NCBI RefSeq assembly: GCF_001436735.1
Contig: NZ_AYZE01000016.1
Coordinates: 1 to 64,000 of the forward strand
DNA length: 64,000 nucleotides
Source: Liquorilactobacillus cacaonum DSM 21116
GTDB lineage: Bacteria > Bacillota > Bacilli > Lactobacillales > Lactobacillaceae
Direction of reading: 5' to 3'
The notes below the pieces were generated by a model, which worked only from the letters and a program-made list of their open reading frames with translations, was not told the origin of the DNA and ran no database searches. This document shows, one piece after another, positions 39,232 through 47,291 of this stretch (the stretch's first letter is position 1; the number at the start of each line of letters is the position of its first letter). The translations under genes were made by a program, and so were the position numbers.

Positions 39232-39488
39232 AACATAATGAAGAGTAGAGTATATATTATTAACTTTAAAGAGAGTTCTCGGATGGTGGGAGAGAATAAG
39301 GTAGTAGATAGAAAATGAGCTTGGAATGGTACTGGTATGTGTAGATATCCAGTGACGAAGTTGTGCACGTTTTAGCACAAAGCTAAGAATTGGAATTTAG
39401 CTACTGAGGTGTTGTCTACGAGGATAACACAAAAAAAGGTGGTAACACGGTAAGACTCGTCCTTATTTGAGGGGATGAGTCTTTTTTG
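39232..39488 (+). promoter_or_regulatory. T-box leader with terminator, controls amidase/aminotransferase operon
   Basis: Stem I contains a K-turn-like GAAGAGTAG, AGAGAG, and the distal loop GATGGTGGGAGA. Downstream hairpins are TTGTGC/GCACAA, AGCTAA/TTAGCT and GTGTTGTC/GGATAACAC. The T-box sequence AGGTGGTAACACGG lies at 39437-39450. The terminator AGACTCGTCC/GGATGAGTCT plus T run ends at 39487. The specifier is uncertain: the 3' strand GATATCC (39344-39350) permits ATC (Ile) or TCC (Ser) depending on the pairing register, and ATG at 39337-39339 (Met) is a weaker option. Confidence 0.92.
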
Positions 39489-39523
39489 TACCAAAAATTT
39501 TATGAGTTTGGGAGGCAAAAGAT

Positions 39524-40312
39524 ATGAAAAAAATCAAAGTCAGCTTATTACAATTGGATGTAATTTTTGGTAATCCTGACGAAAATTATCATAAGGTTCG
39601 TAAGTATATCGAGAAAGCTGCGCAAGAAAATCCAGATGTGATTGTACTTCCTGAAATGTGGAATACGGGATATTCCTTAGAAAATTTGGCTGAAATTGCA
39701 GATGAGGATGGAAAAAAGACGAAAGCTTTATTGTCAGACTTGGCTAAAAAATTGACAGTCAATATTGTTGGTGGCTCCGTTGCGATAAAAAAAGAAGGTA
39801 ATTTTTATAATAGTAGCTATGTTTTCAATCGAACTGGATCTTTGATAAGTGAATATCAAAAAGTCCATTTGTTTGGATTAATGAACGAAGATAAATTCAT
39901 TAGTGCAGGGGCAACAAAAAATCAATTTGAGCTTGATGATATTAAAGCTGCAGGGGTAATTTGTTATGATATTCGTTTTCCTGAATGGGAACGTAAGCTA
40001 ATGTCTGAGGGACAGCAAATTTTATTTGTGAGTGCTCAGTGGCCAACAAAAAGAATTGCACAGTGGGAGACACTTTTGCGTGCACGAGCAATCGAGAACC
40101 AAGCATTTGTTGTTGCAGTTAACCGAGTTGGTGAAGCACCTAAAGATAGTTTTAATGGGCATTCTCTAGTAATTAATCCACTAGGTGAAATATTAGTTGA
40201 AGGAACTCCAGGTGTTGAAGGAATTTTTACATGTGAGTTTGACTTAGATGATTTAAGCAAAATTCGTGGTGATATCCCTGTGTTTAAAGATCGTCGACCA
40301 GAACTGTATTAA
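39524..40312 (+). CDS. Carbon-nitrogen hydrolase, omega-amidase (MtnU/YkrU-like)
   Basis: A nitrilase-superfamily amidase that probably hydrolyses the omega-amide of 2-oxoglutaramate, the product of glutamine transamination. The 262-residue protein has the full Glu44-Lys113-Cys147 triad in LPEMWNTGY, YQKVHLF and VICYDIRFPEW. ATG after GGGAGGC, 36 nt after the T-box terminator. The next gene is an MtnE-like aminotransferase, the same pair as ykrU-ykrV in Bacillus, where an S-box controls it. Here a T-box does. Confidence 0.88.
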   Translation: MKKIKVSLLQLDVIFGNPDENYHKVRKYIEKAAQENPDVIVLPEMWNTGYSLENLAEIADEDGKKTKALLSDLAKKLTVNIVGGSVAIKKEGNFYNSSYVFNRTGSLISEYQKVHLFGLMNEDKFISAGATKNQFELDDIKAAGVICYDIRFPEWERKLMSEGQQILFVSAQWPTKRIAQWETLLRARAIENQAFVVAVNRVGEAPKDSFNGHSLVINPLGEILVEGTPGVEGIFTCEFDLDDLSKIRGDIPVFKDRRPELY

Positions 40313-40346
40313 TAAACTATATATTGAAGAAGAGAGGAAATTTAAA

Positions 40347-41522
40347 ATGAAATTTGAAGAATCAGAACTTTTAAAAAATTTACCCACCCAATTTTTTGCG
40401 ACGCTTGTAGCGAAGGTCAATAAAAAAATTGCTGCGGGGAAAGATGTTATTAATTTGGGACAAGGAAATCCAGATCAACCAACGTTTGATTATATTGTTA
40501 AAGCACTTCAAGAGCAGGCTCTTCGTCCGATTAATCATAAATATTCACAATTTAGGGGACTGCATGAACTTAAGGTAGCAGCAGCCAAATTTTATAAGGA
40601 CCAGTATGATGTTGAACTTGAACCAGAGTCGGAAGTGGCAATTTTGGGTGGTTCCAAAATAGGATTAGTTGAACTGCCATGGGCTTTGATGAATCCAGGA
40701 GAACTTTTATTGTTACCTGATCCAGGATATCCTGATTATTTATCGGGAGTAACATTGGGTAAAGTTAACTATGAAACATTTCCATTACGAATAGAAAATG
40801 ATTTTTTACCAGATTATGATGAAATTGATAAAGAAATTGCAAAAAAAGCTAAATTCATATATTTGAATTACCCTAATAATCCGACTGGAGCAGTAGCAAC
40901 AAAAGAGTTTTATGAAAAAACTGTTGAATTTGCACAGGAAAATAATGTTGGTGTAATTAGTGATTTTGCTTACGGGGCACTTGGTTTTGATAATTATCAG
41001 AATCCGAGTTTTTTGCAAGCAAAGGGTGCAAAAGATGTTGGAATTGAGATGTACACTTTTTCAAAAACATTTAATATGGCTGGGTGGCGAATCGCTTTTG
41101 CGGTTGGTAATTCTTCAATGATAGAAGCTATTAATTTAATTCAAGACCATCTGTTCGTAAGTGTTTTTCCAGCAATTCAAGAAGCGGCAGTGACTGCATT
41201 GTTAGATCCACAAGCAAAAGTAGAAATCAACGGATTAGTTAATAAGTATGAACAACGGCGTAATGCTTTTGTAAGTGCTGCAAAAAAAATTGGTTGGAAT
41301 GCTTTTGTTCCCGGGGGGACCTTCTATGCATGGATGCCAGTTCCAAAGGGATATACTAGTGAGAGCTTTGCTGATTTATTGCTTGAAAAAGCAGATGTGG
41401 CGGTTGCACCTGGTAAAGGATTTGGAAGTATGGGGGATTCATATGTACGTATTGGGTTATTGGTTGAACCTGAAAGATTGGTTGAGGCTGTGAAGCGTAT
41501 AGAAAAGTTAAAACTTTTTTAA
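40347..41522 (+). CDS. PLP-dependent aminotransferase, MtnE/YkrV-like
   Basis: A class I/II aminotransferase. The 391-residue protein starts MKFEESELLKNLPTQFFATL, very like Bacillus MtnE, a glutamine-dependent transaminase of the methionine salvage route. It has NLGQGNPDQPT, the YLNYPNNPTGA substrate region and the PLP lysine in YTFSKTFNMAGWR. ATG at 40347 is behind AGAGGAAA. A longer frame overlapping the amidase gene is not supported. With the amidase it would pull transamination forward; with the divergent hydroxyacid dehydrogenase it could serve methionine or branched-chain turnover. Confidence 0.88.
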   Translation: MKFEESELLKNLPTQFFATLVAKVNKKIAAGKDVINLGQGNPDQPTFDYIVKALQEQALRPINHKYSQFRGLHELKVAAAKFYKDQYDVELEPESEVAILGGSKIGLVELPWALMNPGELLLLPDPGYPDYLSGVTLGKVNYETFPLRIENDFLPDYDEIDKEIAKKAKFIYLNYPNNPTGAVATKEFYEKTVEFAQENNVGVISDFAYGALGFDNYQNPSFLQAKGAKDVGIEMYTFSKTFNMAGWRIAFAVGNSSMIEAINLIQDHLFVSVFPAIQEAAVTALLDPQAKVEINGLVNKYEQRRNAFVSAAKKIGWNAFVPGGTFYAWMPVPKGYTSESFADLLLEKADVAVAPGKGFGSMGDSYVRIGLLVEPERLVEAVKRIEKLKLF

Positions 41523-41997
41523 GAAGACGATGAAAGTGTTTTACTTATGAATAAAAAAAATATAATTAGGGATATATTAAAATATTAAAATTCTATTTTT
41601 TGTTCTTAGAATCTTATAATTATAGTTTGATATACAAAGCTTTTTAATGTATTGGTGCAAAAAATAAAAAATCAGTTTAAGATATTTAGTTTTTTGTTGG
41701 ACAAAAATCAATAGTTTAAAAAAATTATAAGTTATAAGAAAAATTTTATTTTTACAAGCATTTTTATTAATATATAGTGAGTAATATTAGTTCTTTTTTT
41801 GATTACTTAGTAGTACAATGTGTAAATAAGAATTGATTATTATTCTTAATGCTATTGATATGGTGAAATCAATAAGTGAATACTTAAATATAATGATACC
41901 TAATAAGTGAGAAGAGCATATAAATGGTTTTTTAGCTTAAAAGGGATATAATAATGGTAAGAATTTAGATTAAGTTGTAATTGTAAAGCACCATGGC
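41523..41997. other. AT-rich gene-free stretch
   Basis: About 475 bp of very AT-rich sequence with long T and A runs. No reading frame with a ribosome binding site, no clear terminator for the preceding gene, and no obvious repeat were seen. Confidence 0.5.
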
Positions 41998-42026
41998 TTG
42001 ACAGTAGCAGTTAATTCTAGTATATT
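41998..42026 (+). promoter_or_regulatory. Promoter of the MarR-type gene
   Basis: Perfect TTGACA (41998-42003), 17-bp spacer, TATATT (42021-42026). It leaves a leader of about 45 nt. Confidence 0.8.
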
Positions 42027-42078
42027 AAATAAGTCTAGGTTGTAGATAAAAAAATAAAGCAATTATGGAGGAAGACAA

Positions 42079-42516
42079 GTGATAACTTTACAAAAATCTT
42101 TAACTAATTTAATGCAAGTATTACGGTTACATGAACATCGTCAAAATGATCCTGATTTTGAAAAATTAGGTGCAATTGATGTGTACTATTTGGAGGCAAT
42201 TTACCAATTAAAAGAACCAACAATTGGAATGATTTCAAAGTTGCTTGATCAATCCACACCTAATACTAATTATCATATCAAGAAGTTGATGCGTCTTGAA
42301 TTGATTGAAAAACGTTTGGATGATACTGATCGACGTGTTACTCATTTAATGGTTACTGAAAAGTATCTTAAGATGCTTGAAGCTGACAATGATTTTTGGC
42401 AAAGACTAGAAAATCGTTTAGAAGATGAAGTTGCACCAAAAGACTTAGCTATTTTCAAGCGTGTTTTGCGTCAAACAATTGAAATTGTTTCTGATGAAAG
42501 TCTTGATGAATTTTAA
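42079..42516 (+). CDS. MarR family transcriptional regulator
   Basis: A 145-residue winged-helix protein. The DNA-binding part is around residues 45-90, with IGMISKLLDQSTPNTNYHIK as helix-turn-helix and DDTDRRVTHLMVT as the wing. Dimerisation helices lie at both ends. GTG start after ATGGAGGAAG. It stands alone with its own near-consensus promoter and a shared terminator. The target is unknown. Confidence 0.9.
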   Translation: MITLQKSLTNLMQVLRLHEHRQNDPDFEKLGAIDVYYLEAIYQLKEPTIGMISKLLDQSTPNTNYHIKKLMRLELIEKRLDDTDRRVTHLMVTEKYLKMLEADNDFWQRLENRLEDEVAPKDLAIFKRVLRQTIEIVSDESLDEF

Positions 42517-42521
42517 ATAGA

Positions 42522-42559
42522 AAAAAGAACTCTGACATGATTGCCGGAGTTCTTTTTTT
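42522..42559. terminator. Bidirectional terminator between marR-type and lysR-type genes
   Basis: AAAAGAACTC and GAGTTCTTTT form a 10-bp stem with A and T runs outside, between two convergent genes. Confidence 0.88.
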
Positions 42560-43442
42560 ATAAATTAATTTTTTGTGGAAGTATTTCCAACAAACTCTGT
42601 TGAAGTTTAGTTAGTGTATGGGATCGGCGATATACAATTGAAAGTAAAAATTCGGGTTGATCTGAGTCTGCAATATCTAAGACTTTGATTCCTTTTTCTG
42701 GTGGTAGAGCTAATTCTGTTAAAAAACTAATTCCCATATTTTCCTTGATCATAGCTTTTAAGATATGGACATCATTCGATCGATGAATGATTTGCGGTCT
42801 AAATTGATTTGCATGACACATTTTGTTAAAGGCAACTGAATGAATAAAATGATCATCTAAAATAATGAACTTTTCTTGAGCTAGTTCCTTGAATTTAACG
42901 CTATCTTGCTTGGCTAAAGGATGGTTTTCACTAACTGCAATTTTAAAATGTGTTCGTTCGAAAATCTTAGCATCTAATTTTGTATCAACAATTGGAGTAA
43001 TTGAACCAATTAATGCAAGATCCAATGTGCCGTCAAGAATATAATTAAGCATTTCGTTAGAGCCGGACTCGAAAATATCGAGTTTGTCAATTAGACCAGC
43101 TCTCAATAATTCAGGGGCAACATGCGGGAAATAATAGGTACCAATAATTGGTGGTAAGCCAAACATTACTTTTTCACTTGAAATTCTCAAAAGTTCTTTT
43201 TTCATGACTTCAAGTTCATTCAATATTTGAGTTACATGGCGATCTAGTTGTTCGCCACTTGGAGTAACTACTAATTGTTTATGCGAACGATCACGAACAA
43301 ATAATTTGACTCCGAGTTCCGACTCTAAACGTTTAATAGCCATTGTGATGGTTGGCTGACTGACATTGAAAAAAGAAGCAACTTGCGAAAAGTTTTTGTC
43401 TTCAACCAATTTGTGAAAATAATGGAATTCCTTGATATTCAT
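42558..43442 (-). CDS. LysR family transcriptional regulator
   Basis: A 294-residue LysR-type regulator. The N-terminal helix-turn-helix is SQVASFFNVSQPTITMAIKR, followed by LESELGVKLFVRD and a linker helix. The C-terminal periplasmic-binding-like effector domain starts near residue 90. ATG after AAGGAGGAATT. It is divergent from the AEC-family transporter at 43725, the usual arrangement for a LysR regulator and its target. MleR-like control of a malate or organic acid carrier is plausible but unproven. Confidence 0.92.
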   Translation of the reverse strand: MNIKEFHYFHKLVEDKNFSQVASFFNVSQPTITMAIKRLESELGVKLFVRDRSHKQLVVTPSGEQLDRHVTQILNELEVMKKELLRISSEKVMFGLPPIIGTYYFPHVAPELLRAGLIDKLDIFESGSNEMLNYILDGTLDLALIGSITPIVDTKLDAKIFERTHFKIAVSENHPLAKQDSVKFKELAQEKFIILDDHFIHSVAFNKMCHANQFRPQIIHRSNDVHILKAMIKENMGISFLTELALPPEKGIKVLDIADSDQPEFLLSIVYRRSHTLTKLQQSLLEILPQKINL

Positions 43443-43577
43443 AACAATTCCTCCTTGTAGAAGTAATTACTTATACTTCATATAAAAACATTTGATAGTA
43501 TAACATGGTTTTGACTATAAATTAACACAAGTTTAACATATCGTGTAAGTTTAGCAATGCTTTTAGAGGTGAAAGTA

Positions 43578-43646
43578 ATGAATATCTTAATTTATTTCTT
43601 AAATAAGCGTCTTATCCTATATGGTGGTAATCAAATATTGCCATGA
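43578..43646 (+). CDS. Candidate 22-residue small ORF
   Basis: ATG at 43578 follows AGAGGTGAAAGT at good spacing. The frame encodes MNILIYFLNKRLILYGGNQ plus three residues (ILP, sharing no known family). It lies in the LysR-transporter intergenic region, 78 bp before the transporter start. It may be a leader peptide or chance. Confidence 0.3.
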   Translation: MNILIYFLNKRLILYGGNQILP

Positions 43647-43724
43647 GAATTATCTTTTTTTATATAGGATGTAAATTTGTTTAGGTACGATAAATAATAA
43701 TTTTTATTATGGAGGTAATAAGAA

Positions 43725-44693
43725 ATGACAGTATTTTTGACTTCTGTTTCGAGCGTAACTGTAATTGTTTTGATTATGGCTTTGGGATATATTTTGAGGA
43801 AAACTGGTTGGTTTTCGGATAGCTTTGGAAAAAATATTTCCTCTTTGATCACGAAAATAGCTTTACCAGCTTCAATTTTTGTTGCAGTTATGAACAATTT
43901 GACACGTAGTAAACTATTTGGTTTATCTACGGGATTAATTTTTCCAGCAATTGCTGTTGTTATTGGTTATATAATTGCATGGTTAACAGTCAAAGTTTTA
44001 AAGATTCCAGCAGGTCGTCGAGGGATTTTTATGAATGCGGTTGTTAATGCAAATACAATTTTTATTGGGATGCCCTTGAATAATGCACTTTTTGGACAAA
44101 AAGCGACAACTTATTTTCTAATTTATTACATTATTAATACTGTTTCTACATGGGCATTTGGTGTTTTTCTAATTTCAAACGATGATCCAACTGTCGATAA
44201 AAGCAAGAAAAAGTCACAGAAATTAAACTGGAAGAAACTTTTACCAATGCCACTCGTTGGCTTTATAGTTGCAGTTATTTGGATGTTAATTGGAATTCCG
44301 GTGCCATCATTTGCAGAACAAACTTTGTCTTATGTTGGTTCTTTAGTTACACCATTGTCACTGATTTATATTGGAATTGTACTTGCAGATGCAGGATTGA
44401 GTAATATGCGACTTGATCGAGATACAGTTCTTGCATTATTAGGACGTTTTGTATTGTCTCCTATTGTATTAATTATTTTGATTGAACTTGGGATTTCTTG
44501 GGGTCTAGGAATGCCAAAACTAATGAGTCAAACTTTGATTGTTCAATCTGCAACTCCAATGCTTGCAGTATTACCAATTCTCGCTAATGAAGCTCATGGA
44601 GATGTCAAATATGCAACGAACATTGTAACAATTAGTACCGTCTTATTTATTGTAATTGTTCCAATATTGATGGCAGTTATTCAATTTATATAA
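43725..44693 (+). CDS. AEC (auxin efflux carrier) family transporter, malate-permease-like
   Basis: A 322-residue membrane protein with the Mem_trans layout of five helices, a central hydrophilic loop (about 150-170) and five more helices. It has GYILRKTGWFSD near the N terminus, the NANTIFIGMPL motif of the first half and SATPMLAVLPILANEAHGD in the second. In lactic acid bacteria such carriers move malate, other organic acids or amino acids. ATG after TGGAGGTAA. The divergent LysR gene probably regulates it. Confidence 0.87.
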   Translation: MTVFLTSVSSVTVIVLIMALGYILRKTGWFSDSFGKNISSLITKIALPASIFVAVMNNLTRSKLFGLSTGLIFPAIAVVIGYIIAWLTVKVLKIPAGRRGIFMNAVVNANTIFIGMPLNNALFGQKATTYFLIYYIINTVSTWAFGVFLISNDDPTVDKSKKKSQKLNWKKLLPMPLVGFIVAVIWMLIGIPVPSFAEQTLSYVGSLVTPLSLIYIGIVLADAGLSNMRLDRDTVLALLGRFVLSPIVLIILIELGISWGLGMPKLMSQTLIVQSATPMLAVLPILANEAHGDVKYATNIVTISTVLFIVIVPILMAVIQFI

Positions 44694-44790
44694 AAATATG
44701 ATTAATTAATAAAATTAAATATCTACTTTTTAACTAAAGAAAAATTTGAGTTTTGTCTAAAAATTAAGACTTTGTTAAAAATAGTAAATG

Positions 44791-44842
44791 ATAACGAAGA
44801 GATACGAATTTTTTGTTTCACTATCTTTTCGTTATTATTTTT
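44791..44842 (+). terminator. Terminator after the AEC transporter
   Basis: ATAACGAAGAGATA (44791-44804) pairs with TATCTTTTCGTTAT (44822-44835), followed by TATTTTT. Confidence 0.8.
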
Positions 44843-44843
44843 G

Positions 44844-45130
44844 GTTAATACTCGATGTCTCCCACCAGTCTTTACACTGTGATATAGTCATGTTCTGACT
44901 GTCAACCATCTCCGTTTAACTACGAATTTCTCATAGCAAAAAGCGAGCTATTTTGAAATTCTAAGTTAATACTCGATGTCTCCCGCCAGTCTTTACACTG
45001 TGATATAGTCATGCTCTGACTGTCAACCATCTCCGTTTAACTACAAATTTCTCATAGCAAAAAGCGAGCTATTTTGAAATTCTAAGTTAATACTCGATGT
45101 CTCCCGCCAGTCTTTACACTGTGTGATATA
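44844..45130 (+). repeat. Tandem array of a 121-bp unit, about 2.4 copies
   Basis: Units start at 44844, 44965 and 45086, each with GTTAATACTCGATGTCTCCC. The first two full copies differ at only a few bases; the third breaks off after about 45 bp. Each full unit contains CAGTC/GACTG and a hairpin AATTTC-ATAGC/GCTAT-GAAATT. There are no unique spacers, so it is not CRISPR. It lies directly before the S-component gene. Confidence 0.93.
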
Positions 45131-45132
45131 AT
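45123..45132 (+). promoter_or_regulatory. Extended -10 promoter in the last repeat copy
   Basis: GTGATATAAT gives TGnTATAAT. Full repeat copies have TGTGATATAGT at the same place, so the last copy carries the better -10. A TG insertion also distinguishes it. No good -35 is present. Confidence 0.55.
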
Positions 45133-45165
45133 CAAGTCTAAATAATACAAGCGGAGTTGGAATAA

Positions 45166-45759
45166 TTGAATAATCATAAAAAAATAAGAAGGCTCGTCTT
45201 TTTAGCTTTTTTTACAGCAATCATCATCGTTCAAAATTTAGTTCCTTTTTTAGGTTATCTTCCAATAGGGCCACTAGATTTAACATTAATTCATATCACA
45301 GTAATTGTAGCAGCTTTTGTTCTTGGACCAGTTGATGGCGCAATTATCGGTGGAATATGGGGATTTGTCACATTTATAAGAGCGTTTGTCTGGCCAACTA
45401 GTCCTTTGGCAACAATTGTTTTTGTGAATCCTTTGATCGCAATTTTACCGCGTATTATGATTGGTGTAGTTGCTGGAGGAATATTCGCGGTAGCTCTTAA
45501 AAAAAGTCAAAAACCAAATAAATTTTTACCAATGGCCGCAATTTTAGGTGCATGCTGCAATACTTTTTTAGTTTTGGGACAGATTTACTTGTTTTATCAA
45601 GGAAAATCGCAAATTCTGTATCATATAGATTCTAAAGCATTGCTACCGTATTTGCTTACTGTTGTGGGAACAAACGGAATACCAGAAGCAATCCTTGCAG
45701 GAATAGTGGCTCCATTAATTAGTATTCCATTAATTAAGAAATGGAATTTTCATGAATAA
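45166..45759 (+). CDS. ECF transporter S component (substrate-binding membrane subunit)
   Basis: A 197-residue, very hydrophobic protein of the ECF S-component family, with about six membrane segments. LGYLPIGPLDLTLIHITVIV matches the conserved first-helix region. Such subunits bind a vitamin and dock onto EcfA1-EcfA2-EcfT, encoded at 31247-33721. The substrate cannot be read from the sequence; a pantothenate (PanT-like) role is one option. TTG start after GCGGAG. No riboswitch is visible upstream; instead a tandem repeat array supplies the promoter region. Confidence 0.85.
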   Translation: MNNHKKIRRLVFLAFFTAIIIVQNLVPFLGYLPIGPLDLTLIHITVIVAAFVLGPVDGAIIGGIWGFVTFIRAFVWPTSPLATIVFVNPLIAILPRIMIGVVAGGIFAVALKKSQKPNKFLPMAAILGACCNTFLVLGQIYLFYQGKSQILYHIDSKALLPYLLTVVGTNGIPEAILAGIVAPLISIPLIKKWNFHE

Positions 45760-45788
45760 TTTTTTTGAAGATGAAAGGTTGAGTTTTT

Positions 45789-46508
45789 GTGCCCAGAAAA
45801 AAGATTACTAAAGCAAGAACAATTCGAAAAAAGCGTGTAACTACTAGAAAAAGCCCAAGAACAAAGAAGAAAGATGGCCTATTCTTCTCTCGGGGGCATA
45901 TTCAAATTTTGAATGTAGTTGTGGCATTACTGATTTTGGGGATTGTTGCTGTACAGTTGCTTGGATGGGTTGGTAGAAGTCAGCAAAATAGGCAAAGTAT
46001 GCAAACGAGTCAAATAAGCGATACTATGAAGCGCAAATTTATTACTCAAATTCTGCCAATAGCACAACAACAACAAAAACAAGATAAAGTACTAACAAGC
46101 ATAACTCTAGCACAAGCAGCACTTGAATCTGACTGGGGACAAAGCCAATTGGCAACAAAATATCATAATCTATTTGGAGTTAAGAGTGATGCTACTGGGG
46201 CAGAGAACTTAACAACCAAAGAATATGTTAATGGACAATGGATTACGGTGACTGCAAGTTTTGCCGTTTATGCGAGTTGGGCGGAGTCAATTGAGGCACA
46301 CACAAAGTTATTTATGGAAGGAACAGCATGGGATAAACAACATTACCGTGCAGTTTTGGAGGCTAGCAATTATAAGGAGGCTGCGCAAGCACTACAAGAA
46401 AAGGGATATGCAACCGATCCTAGTTATGCAACAAAATTGATAAATTTGATTCAGACATATGATTTGAATAAGTATGACAGTATATCTGAGGAAAACACGA
46501 ATGAATAG
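45789..46508 (+). CDS. Membrane-anchored GH73 N-acetylglucosaminidase (autolysin)
   Basis: A cell-wall hydrolase. The first 35 residues are strongly basic; a single transmembrane segment follows at about 38-60. The GH73 (FlgJ/LytG-like) domain covers about 82-230. The catalytic Glu113 is in LAQAALESDWGQS, and the family motifs KYHNLFGVK and TASFAVYASWAESI follow. The protein has no extra cell-wall binding repeats. GTG start at 45789. It is 29 bp after the S-component gene and probably shares its transcript. Confidence 0.9.
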   Translation: MPRKKITKARTIRKKRVTTRKSPRTKKKDGLFFSRGHIQILNVVVALLILGIVAVQLLGWVGRSQQNRQSMQTSQISDTMKRKFITQILPIAQQQQKQDKVLTSITLAQAALESDWGQSQLATKYHNLFGVKSDATGAENLTTKEYVNGQWITVTASFAVYASWAESIEAHTKLFMEGTAWDKQHYRAVLEASNYKEAAQALQEKGYATDPSYATKLINLIQTYDLNKYDSISEENTNE

Positions 46509-46510
46509 TA

Positions 46511-46539
46511 TTGAAAAAAGAATTTTTGTATGTTAATCT
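46511..46539 (+). promoter_or_regulatory. Promoter of xpt-pbuX
   Basis: TTGAAA (46511-46516), 17 bp, TAATCT (46534-46539) with TGT directly before the -10 (extended type). Confidence 0.65.
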
Positions 46540-46552
46540 TCAATAGGATTAA

Positions 46553-46618
46553 GCTTATATAATGTCATAATAAGGATGACAAGTTTCTACCCAAGACCGT
46601 AAATCTTGGACTATAAGT
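46553..46618 (+). promoter_or_regulatory. Guanine riboswitch (purine class)
   Basis: P1 forms from CTTATA/TATAAG. The core has TATAATGTC, AGTTTCTACCC and GACTATAAG. The 3' junction base is C (GGACTAT), as in guanine/hypoxanthine-binding members; adenine members have T. It precedes a terminator and xpt-pbuX, its classical targets. Confidence 0.93.
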
Positions 46619-46642
46619 AAAAAAGCTATTATATTTAATATT

Positions 46643-46687
46643 GGCTTCTTTTACTGTTTTTAACTGTAAAAGAGGCTTTTTTATTTT
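46643..46687 (+). terminator. Guanine-riboswitch terminator
   Basis: GGCTTCTTTTACTG pairs with CTGTAAAAGAGGCT, with one mismatch, and ends in a T run 16 nt before the xpt start. Confidence 0.88.
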
Positions 46688-46703
46688 AAAAGGAGAGAAG
46701 AAC

Positions 46704-47291
46704 GTGAAGTTATTAGAAGATCGTATCCGTGAAGATGGATTAGTATTACCAGGAAATGTTTTGAAGGTAAATCAGTTTTTGAATCATCAAATTGATCCTG
46801 ATTTGATGTATAAATTAGGGCAAGAATTTGTAAGCCTTTTTGAAGGTGAAAAGATTACTAAGATATTGACAATAGAGGCTTCAGGAATTGCCCCCGCGAT
46901 GATGACTGGCCTAATTTTACATGTTCCAGTCTTATTCGCGCGTAAACAAAAAAGTGTCACCATGAATGACGGCCTATTTACTGCAGAAGTATATTCTTAT
47001 ACTAAAAAAGTCAAAAATACAGTTTCAGTTGATCAAAAATTTTTGAGTAGTGACGACAAAGTTTTAATTATCGATGATTTCCTAGCTAATGGGCAAGCTG
47101 TTCAAGGCCTGATTGAAATTTGTAAAGAAGCACAGGCTGAATTGGTTGGTGTTGGTATTGCGATAGAAAAATCATTTCAAGATGGTGCTGCACTGATTGA
47201 AAAACAAGGAATAAAGTTAGAATCACTTGCACGAATTTCTTCTTTTGATGACAACAAAGTTCATTTTGTAGGAGATGAAACAAATGAATAA
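46704..47291 (+). CDS. xpt: Xanthine phosphoribosyltransferase
   Basis: Xpt joins xanthine to PRPP to give XMP in purine salvage. The 195-residue protein begins MKLLEDRIREDGLVLPGNVL and has the PRPP-binding motif VLIIDDFLANGQA near residue 125. GTG at 46704 is behind AGGAGAG; a longer frame would start inside the riboswitch terminator and is rejected. It overlaps pbuX by 8 bp. Confidence 0.96.
   Translation: MKLLEDRIREDGLVLPGNVLKVNQFLNHQIDPDLMYKLGQEFVSLFEGEKITKILTIEASGIAPAMMTGLILHVPVLFARKQKSVTMNDGLFTAEVYSYTKKVKNTVSVDQKFLSSDDKVLIIDDFLANGQAVQGLIEICKEAQAELVGVGIAIEKSFQDGAALIEKQGIKLESLARISSFDDNKVHFVGDETNE

Noticed and set aside
40266-40346. 27-residue extension of the aminotransferase, overlapping the amidase gene
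   Set aside because: No ribosome binding site, and homologues begin at MKFE.
44844-45130. CRISPR array
   Set aside because: Units of 121 bp follow each other without spacers, and no cas gene is present.
46641-46703. Upstream extension of xpt
   Set aside because: It reads through the riboswitch terminator; GTG at 46704 has the ribosome binding site.
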